Source: Pieris napi (Eukaryota > Arthropoda > Insecta > Lepidoptera > Pieridae). From it: DNA of 64,000 nt. A program made the position numbers and the translations under genes. Shown piece by piece: positions 11,891 through 25,000 of this stretch (positions within the stretch are counted from its first letter, which is position 1; each line of letters starts with the position of its first letter). A model generated the notes under the pieces. The model saw nothing but the letters and a program-made list of their open reading frames with translations, was not told the origin of the DNA and searched no databases. The DNA is taken from NCBI RefSeq assembly GCF_905475465.1, contig NC_062254.1:826001-890000 (forward strand). The letters are read 5' to 3'.

Positions 11891-11891
11891 A

Positions 11892-12235
11892 AGTGTGCGC
11901 GTACAAAGTACACATGTCAGAAGTGAAACTTCTTTGGCAAACTAATTTTTAAGTCTTGTTTTAAGTGTTATTTATACAAATCTAAAAACACTTAAAACAC
12001 GAGACGTTTGCTCTATCTCACTCTCTCCCTTGATCTTTATCACTTGCTTGATCCCTACTCTCGCTCCATGGCTATTTGCTTCATGCTAGGTTCGCCCTTT
12101 CTCACTCTCTCTCAATCGGTCTTAATCGCCCTCTTCCTTTTCTGCGACAAAAACGCTGCACATCTTCGTGACGCTCATATTGCGATTCATCCGTAAAAAA
12201 ATTACCTTCATGCACCTAAAGAAGTTTCACTTCAA
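11892..12235 (+). mobile_element. Palindrome-ended element, GAA-centre subtype
   Basis: The left end is GTGTGCGCGTACAAAGTACA followed by GAAGTGAAACTTC (11920-11932). The right end is CACCTAAAGAAGTTTCACTT with GAAGTTTCACTTC at 12221-12233. The interior has a block of CTCTCTC, CAATCGGTCTTAATCG and CACATCTTCGTGACG that recurs at 29090 and, inverted, at 58490. Confidence 0.6.
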
Positions 12236-12837
12236 AAAAATCCTACACTATTTTGTCATCCTTGTTGTCACATTTGACCCCACTACTTTTAGTTAGGTGC
12301 GGAAGCACTCACTTTGTTTTGTTATAGCGGAAACCTGCTTACATGATCCATTAAATAATGTTAATTTTCTACCTCAACCACACATTAAGAAGTTTTTTAC
12401 TTTAATACCTTCCGGCGACCGCTTTATTAATTGTTTTAATATAATCCGAAATGTAATAATTAACTTTGTAGTCTTTGATAAGTTTTTCTAGCAACAAATT
12501 GTGCAAAAACTTGAAAATTTTATTCCTTAATTAAGTATAAATAATAAAATTAAAAATGTATTTATTCATTATAACAATGCATTATGTGTGCAATTTGGGA
12601 AACCTTTTAAGTAAAAAATAAGTTAACAAAATATAGCGACTTCTAAATAACATTTTATATCTTATTTTGCATTTGTAATAATATTTATTATAAATTATAT
12701 TTTTAAACTTATAATCGCGTAAATATATTTAATAATTTTATAAATTTAAGAGAGTAATTAGTATTTATATTTACAAAAATAAGAAGCACACAAATATTAT
12801 AATAAAAATTCATCAGTGTGCAAAAACATTATTTATT
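12236..12837. other. Gene-free stretch, nothing recognised
   Basis: AT-rich, no motif. Confidence 0.4.
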
Positions 12838-12952
12838 ATTTATTTACACTTAGTTACATACGTTACATTTATAGGAAAACAGATCACATAATATAATTAT
12901 AAGGGATGCAACGGGCGGCCTTATCGCTAACAAGCGATCTCTTCCAGACAAT
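12838..12952 (-). mobile_element. LINE 3' tail fragment
   Basis: The minus strand carries TGGAAGAGATCGCTTGTTAG and GATAAGGCCGCC, also found on the + strand at 24905 and in part at 48315. This is a frequent 3'-end block of lepidopteran LINEs. Confidence 0.45.
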
Positions 12953-14700
12953 CCTCATAAATCAGCGCTATCATATTATTATTTCTATTAAATATATAAT
13001 GTCAACGGAAATATATACATATTTTTCTTTGAGACAATCAAATACAATTGTTTATCATATATAAAACAATCAATTAGTATTTATTGTTGATAATTATATT
13101 AAATTAAAAAAATAATCGAGCGACACAGTACTCCTGTATATATTGTAATGTTAAAAATCTGATTCAAAATGGCGACAACTATGTATATAATTTAGACCTG
13201 AACAAAGTCTTTCTGTTATCTTTCTAAATAATTTATGTATTGTTCCTATCTTGTACTCCATCTAAATGATCGGTACAGTAGCTGTTGCGAACATAATATC
13301 TATTATTAATTTAGCATTAATCAATTTTAATTGGACGTACTTTTGATATTATCCACAAACCTTGAAGGATTATTAAGAAATCAGTCAGAATGTTGAATAT
13401 TGAACTTATGTGTTATAATTAGATTATCAGATACTTTTAGGGGTTCAGTGAGTAGGCTATCTCGCTCTTACAACTTAATTACTAACATTAAGGAAATTAT
13501 TGATATAATTTACATTTCTTCCTACTTACCGTATCACGCTCATTAAGAGCGCGATACATATAGCGTTTAAGTTTCAAATTAAAATTAGTAATTTTTTTTA
13601 ATATTTTTATTTTATGCTTGCTTGATAAATTTTTTTCCTTGCTAGTATGAAATTTTTATGTTCCGATATAATTAATTGTTAAGGTAAATCTAATTTGAAA
13701 CTATGCAAAGAAAAAACTTTTTAACCGGATTAAAGTTATGTATTATTATTAATTTACAATTACTTAACATAATTTTAAATTTATCCGACGTTTCGCGTGC
13801 TTTACAGCGTGCGTGGTCATGGTGACTACGCACGTAAAGTTAAAAAGTTTTTGTGTAAAGGTTATGTTAATCAAAGACAATACTATGAAACTATGTATAT
13901 CCTCGTGTTGAACAATTTTTAATGTGAAGAGAAATGAAAATGTGAGAAAGTTCAAATGTTTATGAAAAATTCCGTCCATACATAATAAAAATAATTAAAA
14001 ATAAATTAATTAATTTGGTCCCTGTGGCAGTGTATATGTTTTTAAAAAACGGTGTTTTTCATCATCACGACTACAAACTCACTAACAAAAGACCACCACA
14101 GTCTTTTGCTATACAATACTGCACTAAATTACGGTCAACGGTCAAAATCTTAAAAAGTATTTTATTCAAAAGTCGTGAACTCTTGAGATTAAAAGGTACT
14201 TGAATCATATGTTAAAAATAATATAAGTAAAATACTCTAAGATATAAAAACAAAGGCTTATTATATTTTTTATAACTGTTTTTACCCAGAAAAAACAGAT
14301 TATTGTTTCCTTTTTTTTCTAGATCTAGGCCACAAAACAATCGACATTCATACGGGCGAAATACCGAGCACGGAATTTTCCACAACAATGCACTGTGAAA
14401 ATTATCACGCAATACACAAATATTTCAATACAAGCGATACTTTTAGAAAAAAATATTTTGAAAACTGAAAACATACAGTGACGCTACAAGTCGCTACCAA
14501 GCTGCATCTTTTCATTATTTTTCTTTACTGATAAGTAGATCAGTCTTGTGTGCCAATACTGTGCCGTTCTTAGGTACAAAACATATTTTCCTCACGATAT
14601 GTTCCTTACCATGTGGTCAAGCGTCATGGCACAGATAGAAATTTCTCTAGGTATTAAATTTCACTCGAGGATGTTCTATAGTGTATAGCTTTAAAATGCC
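12953..14700. other. Gene-free stretch with one hairpin
   Basis: Mostly AT-rich. At 13800-13839 there is a stem: CTTTAC, GTGCGT and GTCA pair with TGAC, ACGCAC and GTAAAG around a short loop. At 14015-14040 a GGTCCCTGTGGCAGTGT block resembles the end of LINE-L (minus). Confidence 0.4.
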
Positions 14701-14714
14701 TGGAAGATGCCAAC

Positions 14715-14878
14715 AGAAGTATTTCCGAACCAGTTCAACTTCCTTCAAGAAAAGAGTGTACCGATTCTTAGGCTGGCACCACACTTGCGAGTCTTGGCAA
14801 TGTGAGTGTCCATGGGCGGTGATATCACTCAACATCAGGTGAGCCTCCTGCCCGTTTGCCTCCTATTACATAAAAAAT
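14715..14878 (+). mobile_element. LINE-J 3' end, 5'-truncated
   Basis: GAAGTATTTCCGAACCAG, CACTTGCGAGTCTTGGCAAT and CACTCAACATCAGGTGAGCC match the family, and it ends in A-rich DNA. Confidence 0.6.
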
Positions 14879-15124
14879 TATATAGAGAATTTTTAAAATA
14901 ACAATTAAACAGCTGATCATAAATATCCGCCATCTTGCCTGTCACCCACTCAATGTTGAATTCGGTTTCTCGGTAAAACATATTTAGATTATCTTTAAAA
15001 CGTTGACAGGTGCTTTTAGGTAAAGGAGCAAGTCTTATAACACTGTTAAACAAGCCTTATAACAAAAATGAAATATCTCTGTCGCATTTATTTGTCACGG
15101 TGCTGGAGACGAAAGGTAAGAATA

Positions 15125-15355
15125 CCGCTGAGTATTCATGTCTGAGAGCTAAAAGAAATTGGAGAAACTGATGGTGGTTGGTAACACAGGCAAACGATCA
15201 CGTCCAACCAACTAAATGGACCGATTAAGTGAAAGACTCATCGTCCTCAAAATCATACACTATAAGAGAGGCGCTGGACGGAAATCGGTGGGAACAGATA
15301 GTCCGCTCCAGATGTTTCTTGCTGACCAAGACGCTCAGACATGAGCTGCCGACTG
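15125..15355 (+). mobile_element. LINE-M open-frame C-terminal fragment
   Basis: Several frames together read like a LINE tail (GKRSRPT, then REALDGNRWEQIVRSR). The block GCGCTGGACGGAAATCGGTG has a close relative on the minus strand at 32740. Frames are broken. Confidence 0.45.
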
Positions 15356-15398
15356 AAGAAAGAAAGTCACGTTTATTTAGTAAAACAAACATGTGTTA

Positions 15399-15411
15399 GA
15401 AGTTATACTTC
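15399..15411. repeat. Solo copy of the 13-base palindrome
   Basis: GAAGTTATACTTC, preceded by ACATGTGTTA as in the left ends of the palindrome-ended elements. No right end was found nearby. Confidence 0.5.
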
Positions 15412-15890
15412 TTTGACATAACAAGATAAAAAACTTTTTTAAAATTTTTATCTTTCGCTTTATTCTACGTTTGTAGATAAAACGACACTAACTAGAAAAA
15501 AGGTAATTACATTGAAAGATTTATTGTAACGCATTATCTAGTTAGATATTTAAATATCACAAAAAAAATATTTCTACATAATTAAAGAAATGGACATTTT
15601 TTTATTTTAAAATGTTGACTATGCTAACTCGAGGGTGTCGGTTTTTTGTGAGAAATTTACTAGCCATCATTATAATAGTAATTACAGTAATTATAAAACA
15701 ACATTTGCGAAAAAACTTGTTGCTTACTGTTAGCTGTATGGTTGAATGAATATTAAACAAAACAAGGGCGTGAAGAAATATATTCAAGTATATTCGGTGA
15801 CATGAGGTCATTACCATCAAATAAAAGAATAAACCCCTCCTTACCTTAATTGTCTTATTTAATTGGCCCGAAACATGTTTTTCGACTTAA

Positions 15891-15896
15891 TATAAA
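15891..15896 (+). promoter_or_regulatory. TATA-like box of the peroxidase-like gene
   Basis: TATAAA lies 61 bases before the start codon, which would put transcription start near 15920 with a leader of about 30 bases. This is inference from spacing; an untranslated upstream exon cannot be excluded. Confidence 0.4.
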
Positions 15897-15951
15897 CTGA
15901 AATTAATTCGCCGTGATTTTTATTCCGCGTCTCGCGGTGAACGCACGAAAA

Positions 15952-16082
15952 ATGTTACTCGTGTTTTTCATAGGCTTGTTGACTTGTTGCAGTGCACTGT
16001 CTAGTAATTACTATGAGTCGTACACCGGAAAACGGATATCCGTTGAGGAATTCAAGGAACATGTGAAGAGGAATACGTCTTT
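15952..16082 (+). CDS. Peroxidase-like gene, exon 1 (start and signal peptide)
   Basis: Codes residues 1-43 plus two bases of codon 44. The hydrophobic MLLVFFIGLL then Cys-Cys-Ser-Ala is a classic short signal peptide with likely cleavage after residue 15. A potential glycosylation site (NTS) spans the end. Donor is GTAAGT at 16083. It is joined to exon 2 by phase (two bases plus one) and by the lack of another signal sequence nearby; the 5.5-kb intron makes this the least certain junction. Confidence 0.75.
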
Positions 16083-19000
16083 GTAAGTAGATTTGTTAAG
16101 TGTCAAACGGTTAATGAGAATTTACAATTATTAGATATTGTCTGTACTATTTAATTTTTTAGAAGATGCAATCTATTTTTCATGATAATTAGACAAGTTT
16201 TGTTTTTTTTGGAATAAACAAATGAGTAACACTCTATTCAGCTACTCTTTATTGTGTAGGTCTGACAAAAAAATACCGTTATTTTTTAAATTTTCGTGGA
16301 TACGTCTTCAATGGCGGAGAATTTCTTGCCAGTTTTCGTTCTTCATTCGCTCTTGATTGCCTGTAGAATTATTTTGATTTTCGACGTTCATAATTGTACC
16401 ATATATTAAATATTTAATTTTGACTAGGTATTTGTCGTTCTGCTTCTTTCAAAGGAATCTCATCTAATATATAAGATTCTCGTGTAGCGGTATTTGTAGT
16501 TAAACACCTCCGAAACGGCTTGGCCGATTCTCATGAAATTTTGTGTGCATATTGTGTATGTCTGAGAATCGGACAGCATCTATTTTTCATTCCCCTTAAT
16601 GTTAAGGGTAGTCCACCCCTAAATTATTTATTTTTAATTTTTACATTATTTATTTATTTATTTTTATGATACAGTATACAAAAATACATACAACCCTAAT
16701 TTTCATTCCTCTACGATCAACCCCTGTTTTTTATTATAAATTATATACATGGCAAAACGACGTTTGCCCGGTCAGCTATATATATTTAATATAAAATTCT
16801 CGTGTCACAATGTTAGTTAGCATACTCCTCCGAAACGGCTCGACCGACTCTTATGAATTTTTTTATGCATATTTAATAACTCTGAGAATCGGCTACTATC
16901 TATGTTTCAAACCCCTAAATGTTAAGGGAGAGTCCACCCCTAAATTTTTATTTAAATTTTTAGATACAATTTTTTGTTATTTTTTTTTTACAAAAATACA
17001 TACAACCCTTAATTTTCACCCTTCTACGATCGACTCCTAAATTTTTTGAAGTCTGAGGTTTTTATACAGAAAAATTCACAGAAAAACAAAAAAGTTTCCT
17101 GAACAGTCTCTGGGATAGCATAGCAAAATGTTCCATGTTCGTATGTACTAATATTTAAAAAGGTAGGCTAAGGAGAAACGAAGTTTGCGGGGGCAGCTAG
17201 TAGTTTCTAAATTTCGATATTGCGTACAAATATACTATGTTTAACCAGCTGCCCACTGAAGTATTTCCGAACCAATTCCACTTAGGTTTCCTCGAGAAAA
17301 GAACGTACTAATTAAAGGCCGGCAACGCACTCGCGAGCCATATGACATTAAAAGTGTCTATAGGCTTACCTATGGTGATGCTAAAAGTATCACTTAACAT
17401 CAGATGAGCCTCCTGATCTTTTGCCCCCTGTTCTATATTAAAAATAATAAAAAAGTATAGTAGTAATGCCCAGTTTAGACTCGTGTTAATTTGTCTACGG
17501 ACTATTTAACACAAAAAATATTTTTATTAAAACCTATGCTTAGTGCGGTCAATCAACAAATAAAATTAAAAAAAACTTAGCATTATGATATTATCCGTGA
17601 TAATCTACAGTCTAGTGGCTGGTGTGAGCGTACGACTCACAAACTCTGAGGTCGTGTGTTCGAATCAAGGCTGTACCAATGAATCATTCGGAACTCGGAA
17701 GGGGATGACTATTAAAAATAATGATCATGAAACTGATACAGTTATAATGTAGGTTATAAGTTTTTAACAAGATTGAAATCTAATTAGCTAACACTACAAG
17801 GTTTTGTTAAAAATTCCTTTAACGAGAATTTCCGCCAATTAATTAATTTACAGTGAATATTGTTTTATACACTAATTATTATAAAATGCACTCACGATGT
17901 ATGTAGGTATAGAGATAATACAAATAAATTTAAAAAAATTGTGGCGCTACAACCTTTTTAGGGCCTCGGATTTTTGTCTGTTTTATGATCATTTGTCAAT
18001 CTAATTAAGTAGGTGATTAGCCTTCCTGTACCTGACACACGCCGTCGACTTTTTGGGTCTAATGTAAGCCGGTTTCCTCTCGATGTTTTCCGAACGAACG
18101 AATGTTAAATGCGCTCATAGAAAGAAAATCCATTGGTGAAGCCGGTAGTCGAACCTACGAACTCAGGGATGAGAAACACACGCTGACACTACTAGGCCAA
18201 CACGGCTCTTATCTATAAAAATAAATTCATAAAATTAAATTAAAATTACGGAGACTTGTTTTTATTGTTAGAATACTTTTAGAACATTTATTTTGACCTT
18301 AGTAAATCACCAGGTTAATAGTATATTAAAAATCATCTTTATTTACGTTATTTGAAAAGTTTTGTATATTTTTAACGAATAAACTTAAAATCTTTATAGT
18401 GACATACTTTTTAAAATCAGTCCAGTAGTTTATTACAAAATTAGCGCCGAACATATGCTTTATATATTTTCAAAATGGTTTAATAAGTCCATACGTGCAT
18501 CTATTTACCACCAACCAATTTTTTAGAGACCTTCAAGAATTCTTAAAAGGCCGCAAACGATCCTGCGAGCCCTCTGTCAATGTGAGTGTCAAACATGTCA
18601 AGTTAAGTCAAATAAATCATTTATATCAATTGAAATACCTAATTGTGCCTAATTAGGAACATTAAAAACGCTCTATGAAAGTCAAAATTACAAGTTACAA
18701 ATATTTAAAATAATGACTACTTTGTATACATTGATTTGATAATTATATGTGGAGACCATGTATGTGGAGAACAAAAAAATCTGAAATGGCACATGATGTT
18801 ATAAAAAATATGCAGCAGATAACTATTATTATGTAGATAATTAACGGTTGGAATAGCGTGATTCGGAGAACGACGTCTCGTACTGATTGTGCAGAATGCA
18901 GATGTCGCTACCGATTTTTATGAATACAGGGTAGTTCTGCAAAATTAAAAAAACTTGTGGTTTATACACGATAAAAACTGGTTTCAAGTCCTGTTAAAAT

Positions 19001-22000
19001 AATATATTCTATCAGACGTTTGACATTCGTAAAAACGTATTATCTATGCCAAAAGACGACAGTTGCACAATACGTGAAATAACGATTTTAGTTTTAATGA
19101 GGGTATTACATAATATTGACGTGGCTCGGGTTTTCTGTGTAAACAAAAAAAATTTAAATAAATTTAAACAAATAATCTAATATTTAACAGCTCTCGAGAA
19201 AAGATTGTGAATTACAAAAAGGTAAAATAGTATTAACATTCCTGAATAACATACGAAGGTAAGTGACCTAGAGTAAAAATCAAAATTACAAGCAAAATAA
19301 AATGTAGGAAATACGAGTTAAATCTAATTTTTAGTTCTAACATTTACTTAAGAATGACCTTAGACTATTAAATATACTAAATAAAAACTTCATTACACTT
19401 GCGTCCGCTATTATTACAATGTTTAACTCCACACCGTCTGAATGTCATAAATCGTATACGTGAATAACCTCCAGTTTTGTATGACAAAAACTTATTTAAC
19501 ATAATTATGATTGTGTGAAAGATTTGGGTTCTTTTCTTATGATTCATATGGGCAAACATTATGTGATAGCCGAGGTATTGTAAACGTGACTTCTTTGACT
19601 TAGAGTCCTATTACCCCTAGATGAAGCAGAGGGTCCACTGTGAGTCTCCATCATCGGTCTTAAGCCTCGTATTCACCTCGCTCCAAGACTTTCGGTCTTC
19701 TCATCATCTGCAACTGTATGATGCCAGGTTTGCTTGGGACGACCACGCTTTTCATGAGGGTTCCAATCAAGCACCTGCTTGTGGATATGATTGGAATCTC
19801 TTCGGAGTGTATGGCCTATCCATTTCCACTTGGGTCCTTGATCTGCTGGCTAATCGGGGTTTCTAGGCAGTGCTCCCAAAGTGGCTCGTTAGAGATCTTT
19901 TTGGCCCGGTAGATACAGATAGAGCACAGCGGTTGAAGTCGATGCGAGAAGTGTTCCATAAACATAATGTTTGGTAACATCTATAGTAATCTGAAAAGTC
20001 GTCAGATAAGAGTAATTTCATGTGTTTTTAGAGAATACTTACTTTATATAGATATATAGTTAAGGCTTGGGAGGAGTCGCATGACGCTTTAGGTGTTTTC
20101 TGCGACTTATCCAAAGCATTTGATTGTGTCCAACACGAGACCTTAATCGGGAAACTCCGTCACTATGGCATCAAGAATACCGCACTGAATCTTCTGACTT
20201 CCTATTTACACGGAAGAACTCAGAAGGTTGAAGTGAATGGTAAGAGGTCCTCTGGGTCGGCAGTAGATATGGGGGTACCACAGGGCTCAATTCTTGGCCC
20301 TTTCCTCTTTCTTGTTTATATAAATGATCTACCTTTCATGGTAGAAAGAAAACATCAGATAGTTTTGTTTGCTGATGACACGTCCTTGATTTTTAAAATC
20401 AAACGACAAATAACAAATTTTGACGATGTAAACAATGCTCTATCTTCGATTGTCCATTGGTTTAGTATGAATAACCTTCTACTTAATGCAAAAAAGACAA
20501 AATGCATTAAATTTTGTGCAAAAAATGCAAGGGTTATGGATACTGGACCAATTATAAACGATGAGGAATTGAATCTGGATGATACAACTGTATTTATCGG
20601 AATCACCATGGATTCAAAACTTCAGTGGTCCCCTCATATTAACGGATTGGCGAAGAGACTTAGTTCTGCAGCCTACGCGGTTAAAAAAATTCGCTCACTA
20701 ACTGATGTCGATACAGCTAGACTTGTTTATTTTAGTTACTTTCATAGCTTAATGACTTATGGCTTATTATTATGGGGTCATGCTGCTGATGTCGAAACTA
20801 TTTTCATCCTGCAGAAGAGGGCTATTGGTGCAATCTATAATTTAAAATGTAGGGAGTCTCTTAGAGATAAATTCAAGGAAATTAATATACTTACCTTTCC
20901 CTCGCAATATATTTATGAAAATATTATGTATGTATACAAAAAATAGTGATAAGTTTACTAGAATAGAACATACGCACAATGTTAATACACGTAACAAACG
21001 CAGGCTGCAATTTCCCCGTACTAGACTATCTAAAGTTAGTAATTCTTTTTTGGGGAAAGGGATACTCTTCTTTAATAAAATCCCAGAGGTTCTTTTATCT
21101 CTGCCTTTCAATAAATTTAAGAAATGTATTAAAGAAAAGCTGTGTAAAAAGGCTTACTATAAAGTCAACGATTATCTAGTTGATAAAAGGGCCTGGGACT
21201 AGTGCTAGACAGGCTACCTCTAATTAATTTGCGATATTTGTTTTAAAATAAGTGTTGTTTGATGATTTGCGATTTTAAAAGAGTACCGAGAGTTTTTTTA
21301 CGCCGGCTTTTTCTCTCGGCCTACACCCTCTGTCTTCTTTGGCGATGAGTAGGGATGCCTACAAATTCAAATTTAATGACGTGGAATAAGTGATACATGT
21401 ATCTTATGTTCCATAATAAACATATTTTATTTTATTTTATTTTATTTACTGAGGTGTAATTATTATCTAAACAAATTATTTATTAAAGAACATACTAATA
21501 ACAATCAAATATATATTGTTTAGGTCACTCAGAATAGTACAGATATACGTATACAAAGAATTATAATATAGAAAACCAAGCCTAACTTTCTTTGATAATA
21601 ATTGTTATAGTTGGTGTACCAATGAGATCCTGCCATGTAACCCACACGAAGGTCGGAGATTGGACGGGTCCTGTAACAACTTGAAGTACTTCACCATCGG
21701 TGCAAGTCATACACCAACATATAGGATGCTACCACCGTATTATAGTAAAGGTATATTGTAAAAATAATAATTTTTTTGTAAGAATATGCTACAAAAATGT
21801 TATGGTGGTACAATCTAAAGTTCGCATATTTTGCCACACAAGGGCGTGCAAATTTGTCTTAAAAGGTTGAATAAAGTTACAATTACATTATGAGTCATAT
21901 CAATTAGTCAATCGTTATATTATTTAAATATTATAATATTTTATTAAATTAATATAAATTATAATGTTTCACACAAATAATCATTATTATAATAATAAAT

Positions 22001-25000
22001 TTTTACCAAAAGTAGTACATTATGTCGATTTTTAAAACTCTGTACCTACTATAAAATAGCTCTACCAAACTGTTAGCGAGTGCAGGAAATCGCACATTTA
22101 ACTTAACTTCAGTAGACCCAAATGAGCCAGCATTCTCCCATATTATCTCATAATATAAAAGTTTTTATTCACTTCCCACATTCATCCCACAAATAATCTT
22201 GTTACTAAAATTTTCTTAACGGTTATCGTTTATTATATGTATAATTAGCCATAACTTCTAGTCAATTAGGCCTGATAAATATTTGCGGAAAAAATAGTTG
22301 TTTTATAGATATAATTGTTTTCATACATTGCATGTTAAAAAAAAAACAGTGGCGCTACGTTTTTGGTCTGCCGTTCTCAGAGATCTATTTCATGATCGTT
22401 TGTCAATCTGACAGGTAGGTGATCAGCCTCCTGTGCCTGACACACGCCTTCGACTTTTTGGGTCTAAGGCAAGCCGGTTCACTCACAATGTTTCCCTACA
22501 CCGTACGAGCATTAACTGCGCACATAGACAGATCGTCCTTTGTTGCACAGCCGGGTATCGAACCTACGACCAGAGGGATGAGACGCTGAAGACACTAGGT
22601 CAGCATTGTTCTCTCTTGCATAGTTTTAAACGTTTATTACTGATAATTCTGCAGGTCCTATGGGATTTGAGCCAAAATTAACTAAAGGCGGTGAAGAAAT
22701 GCCGCTGCCTCGTGCAGTGCGAACCAGCGTGCTTCTAGAAGGACATATCCCAAGCCTCACCTTCACACACATGCTGACGCACTTCCTCGTATTTATTGTT
22801 GGAGATTTTGTTTCTCTGCAAGATACAGGTATTTTTGTGTTAAATACAATATGTTTTTGTTTCTAAATATGTTATACAAAAAATCGCCGCGCGCCGTTAC
22901 TTTTTTTTTCATATAACTTGTAAATACGGAAACTATTTCTTGCATACATCATTACATAATCTTTGTTATTAAATATTGCGAATTACAGAAGTTGACTCAT
23001 TGGTACATGCGAATATTTCGATTACAGAAATTTTGTTTTCAGTAACCTACATAATATGGAAGCCGTATTGCTGCACTGAAAGAGGCAAGAAAGACTATGC
23101 CTGTGTCCCTAACTCCATTCCAAACGATGATCCGATACATCGCTTTTCCGATATTCGTTGCCTGAACATGACAAGACCTGAATCTTTTCAATCGGCTGGC
23201 TGCACTCCGAACACAACTGTTCCTGAAAGAGTATGTTTTGTTTATATATCAACTAGTAATGTTATAAACTAAGGTCCTTTAAAAGGCCGGCAACGCACTT
23301 GCGAGCCCTCTAGCTGTGAGTGTCTGTGGGCCACGGTATCACGTAATATCAGGTGAGCCTCCAGCTCGTTTGCCATTTTCTAATTTGTATCTCGCAGTTT
23401 ACTAGTATGTTGCTGTTTCTTGACAGCTGTCAAATATTTATTAAAAAATCAAAAAATCTAAATCTAAAATCATTTAATCATATGGGTAACACATTGTACA
23501 CTTATGACTTGTCAGTAAATAAATACATATTAATGCTTCTAATTTTACATTTAGTGCCAGTTCTCAAATCAAGGGCGTAGAACGGAAAAGACGAACTGGC
23601 AATAAACTCTCCGTCACTCTTTTTAATCGCCAACCATTAAACCATGTTCCACATGACATCATAAGTAATTAATAATAATAACATAAATTAAAAACAAAGA
23701 GTTGTCCTCTATCATTAAAGTTCACCACATCATGTATAATGCTATATCTACAGTATATGTAACAAGCTATCTTTTCTAAAATACATGACAATTATGGTAA
23801 AAATAAATTTTTATATTACGATTTGTCTTTAGCCTCAAAATAGGCTTCAGTTTTTGCGATTACCTCTCCATCAGACTTCGACTATGTATTTGCGTTTTGT
23901 TCCCACGAGATTGTAAGTGCGTGCTCCTATGTCACCATGCCTCCTGCTGATAGACTAATCTTTGTTTTTAATTTATTTTATTATTATTTATTACTTAAGA
24001 TGTCACGTTGAATATGGTGTAATGGTTGCAGCTCCTTACAAACGTGTAAAACAAAAAACTTGGCGATTAAAAAGAGTGGCGGAGAGTTTATTGCCAGTTC
24101 TTCCGTTCTACGCCCTTGATTTGACAACTGGCAGTAAATGTATATTTGTAATTTCTTTTTTTGACGTGCATAAGTGTACAATGTTACCTACATAAATAAA
24201 TTATTTTTGACTTTTGACTTTTATCAGCGTATATAGGGACTTCGAAGTTTGGGAATATTAAATAACCTTTGATCAACACATTTTTCAAAAAAACCTTAAA
24301 AATAATACAGGATAAAAAGGTAATAGTGATTTTTTACACACAGATCGACAGATAACTTTGATGTTAAGATTAGCCAACGCCATCTGTTGCAGCTAAATTA
24401 GTATTATATTACTAAATTTTCCTAGAAATTACTTATCCCTTAGTGTTCAGTATATGTATGATTTATTTATTTGGAATTTCACAGAAGTCTCACATCAAAG
24501 TAGTTGAATTTATTCAGAAGATTAATTAGATAACATTTTTATTCATGCGTATTTAATGCATAGCTACCTAAAAGCTTGTATGTAAAGCTATGGAATTCAC
24601 TTCCAGTCCCTATTCGCTTAGCTCCTATCTTCCTTTAAATTTCTTCTTTACAAACATTACCTGTCCACATCGTATCCCTAACTTTAATAATAGGTACCTA
24701 CCAACTGTCGTGAGACTGATCCTAATTTAGGAAATTAAAAATGATTCATGTGCACTTTTTTTTTTTTTTTCATGTATTCTTTATTAGTTTAGTTTGTTTT
24801 TAGTTCCAGTTTTGTTTCTTTTTCTAAACAACTAAATTTAATACATGTATTTTTGCACTTCTTGCCTATCTTTTGTAATTTAATACTTTTTTTTTCTCAC
24901 AGTGGTTGCCTGGAAGAGTACGCTCGAAAGCGATAAGGCCGCCAGTTGCTCTCCTTTTTATTTAATTATGTAAATTGTACTATATTAATGTATATGCAAC

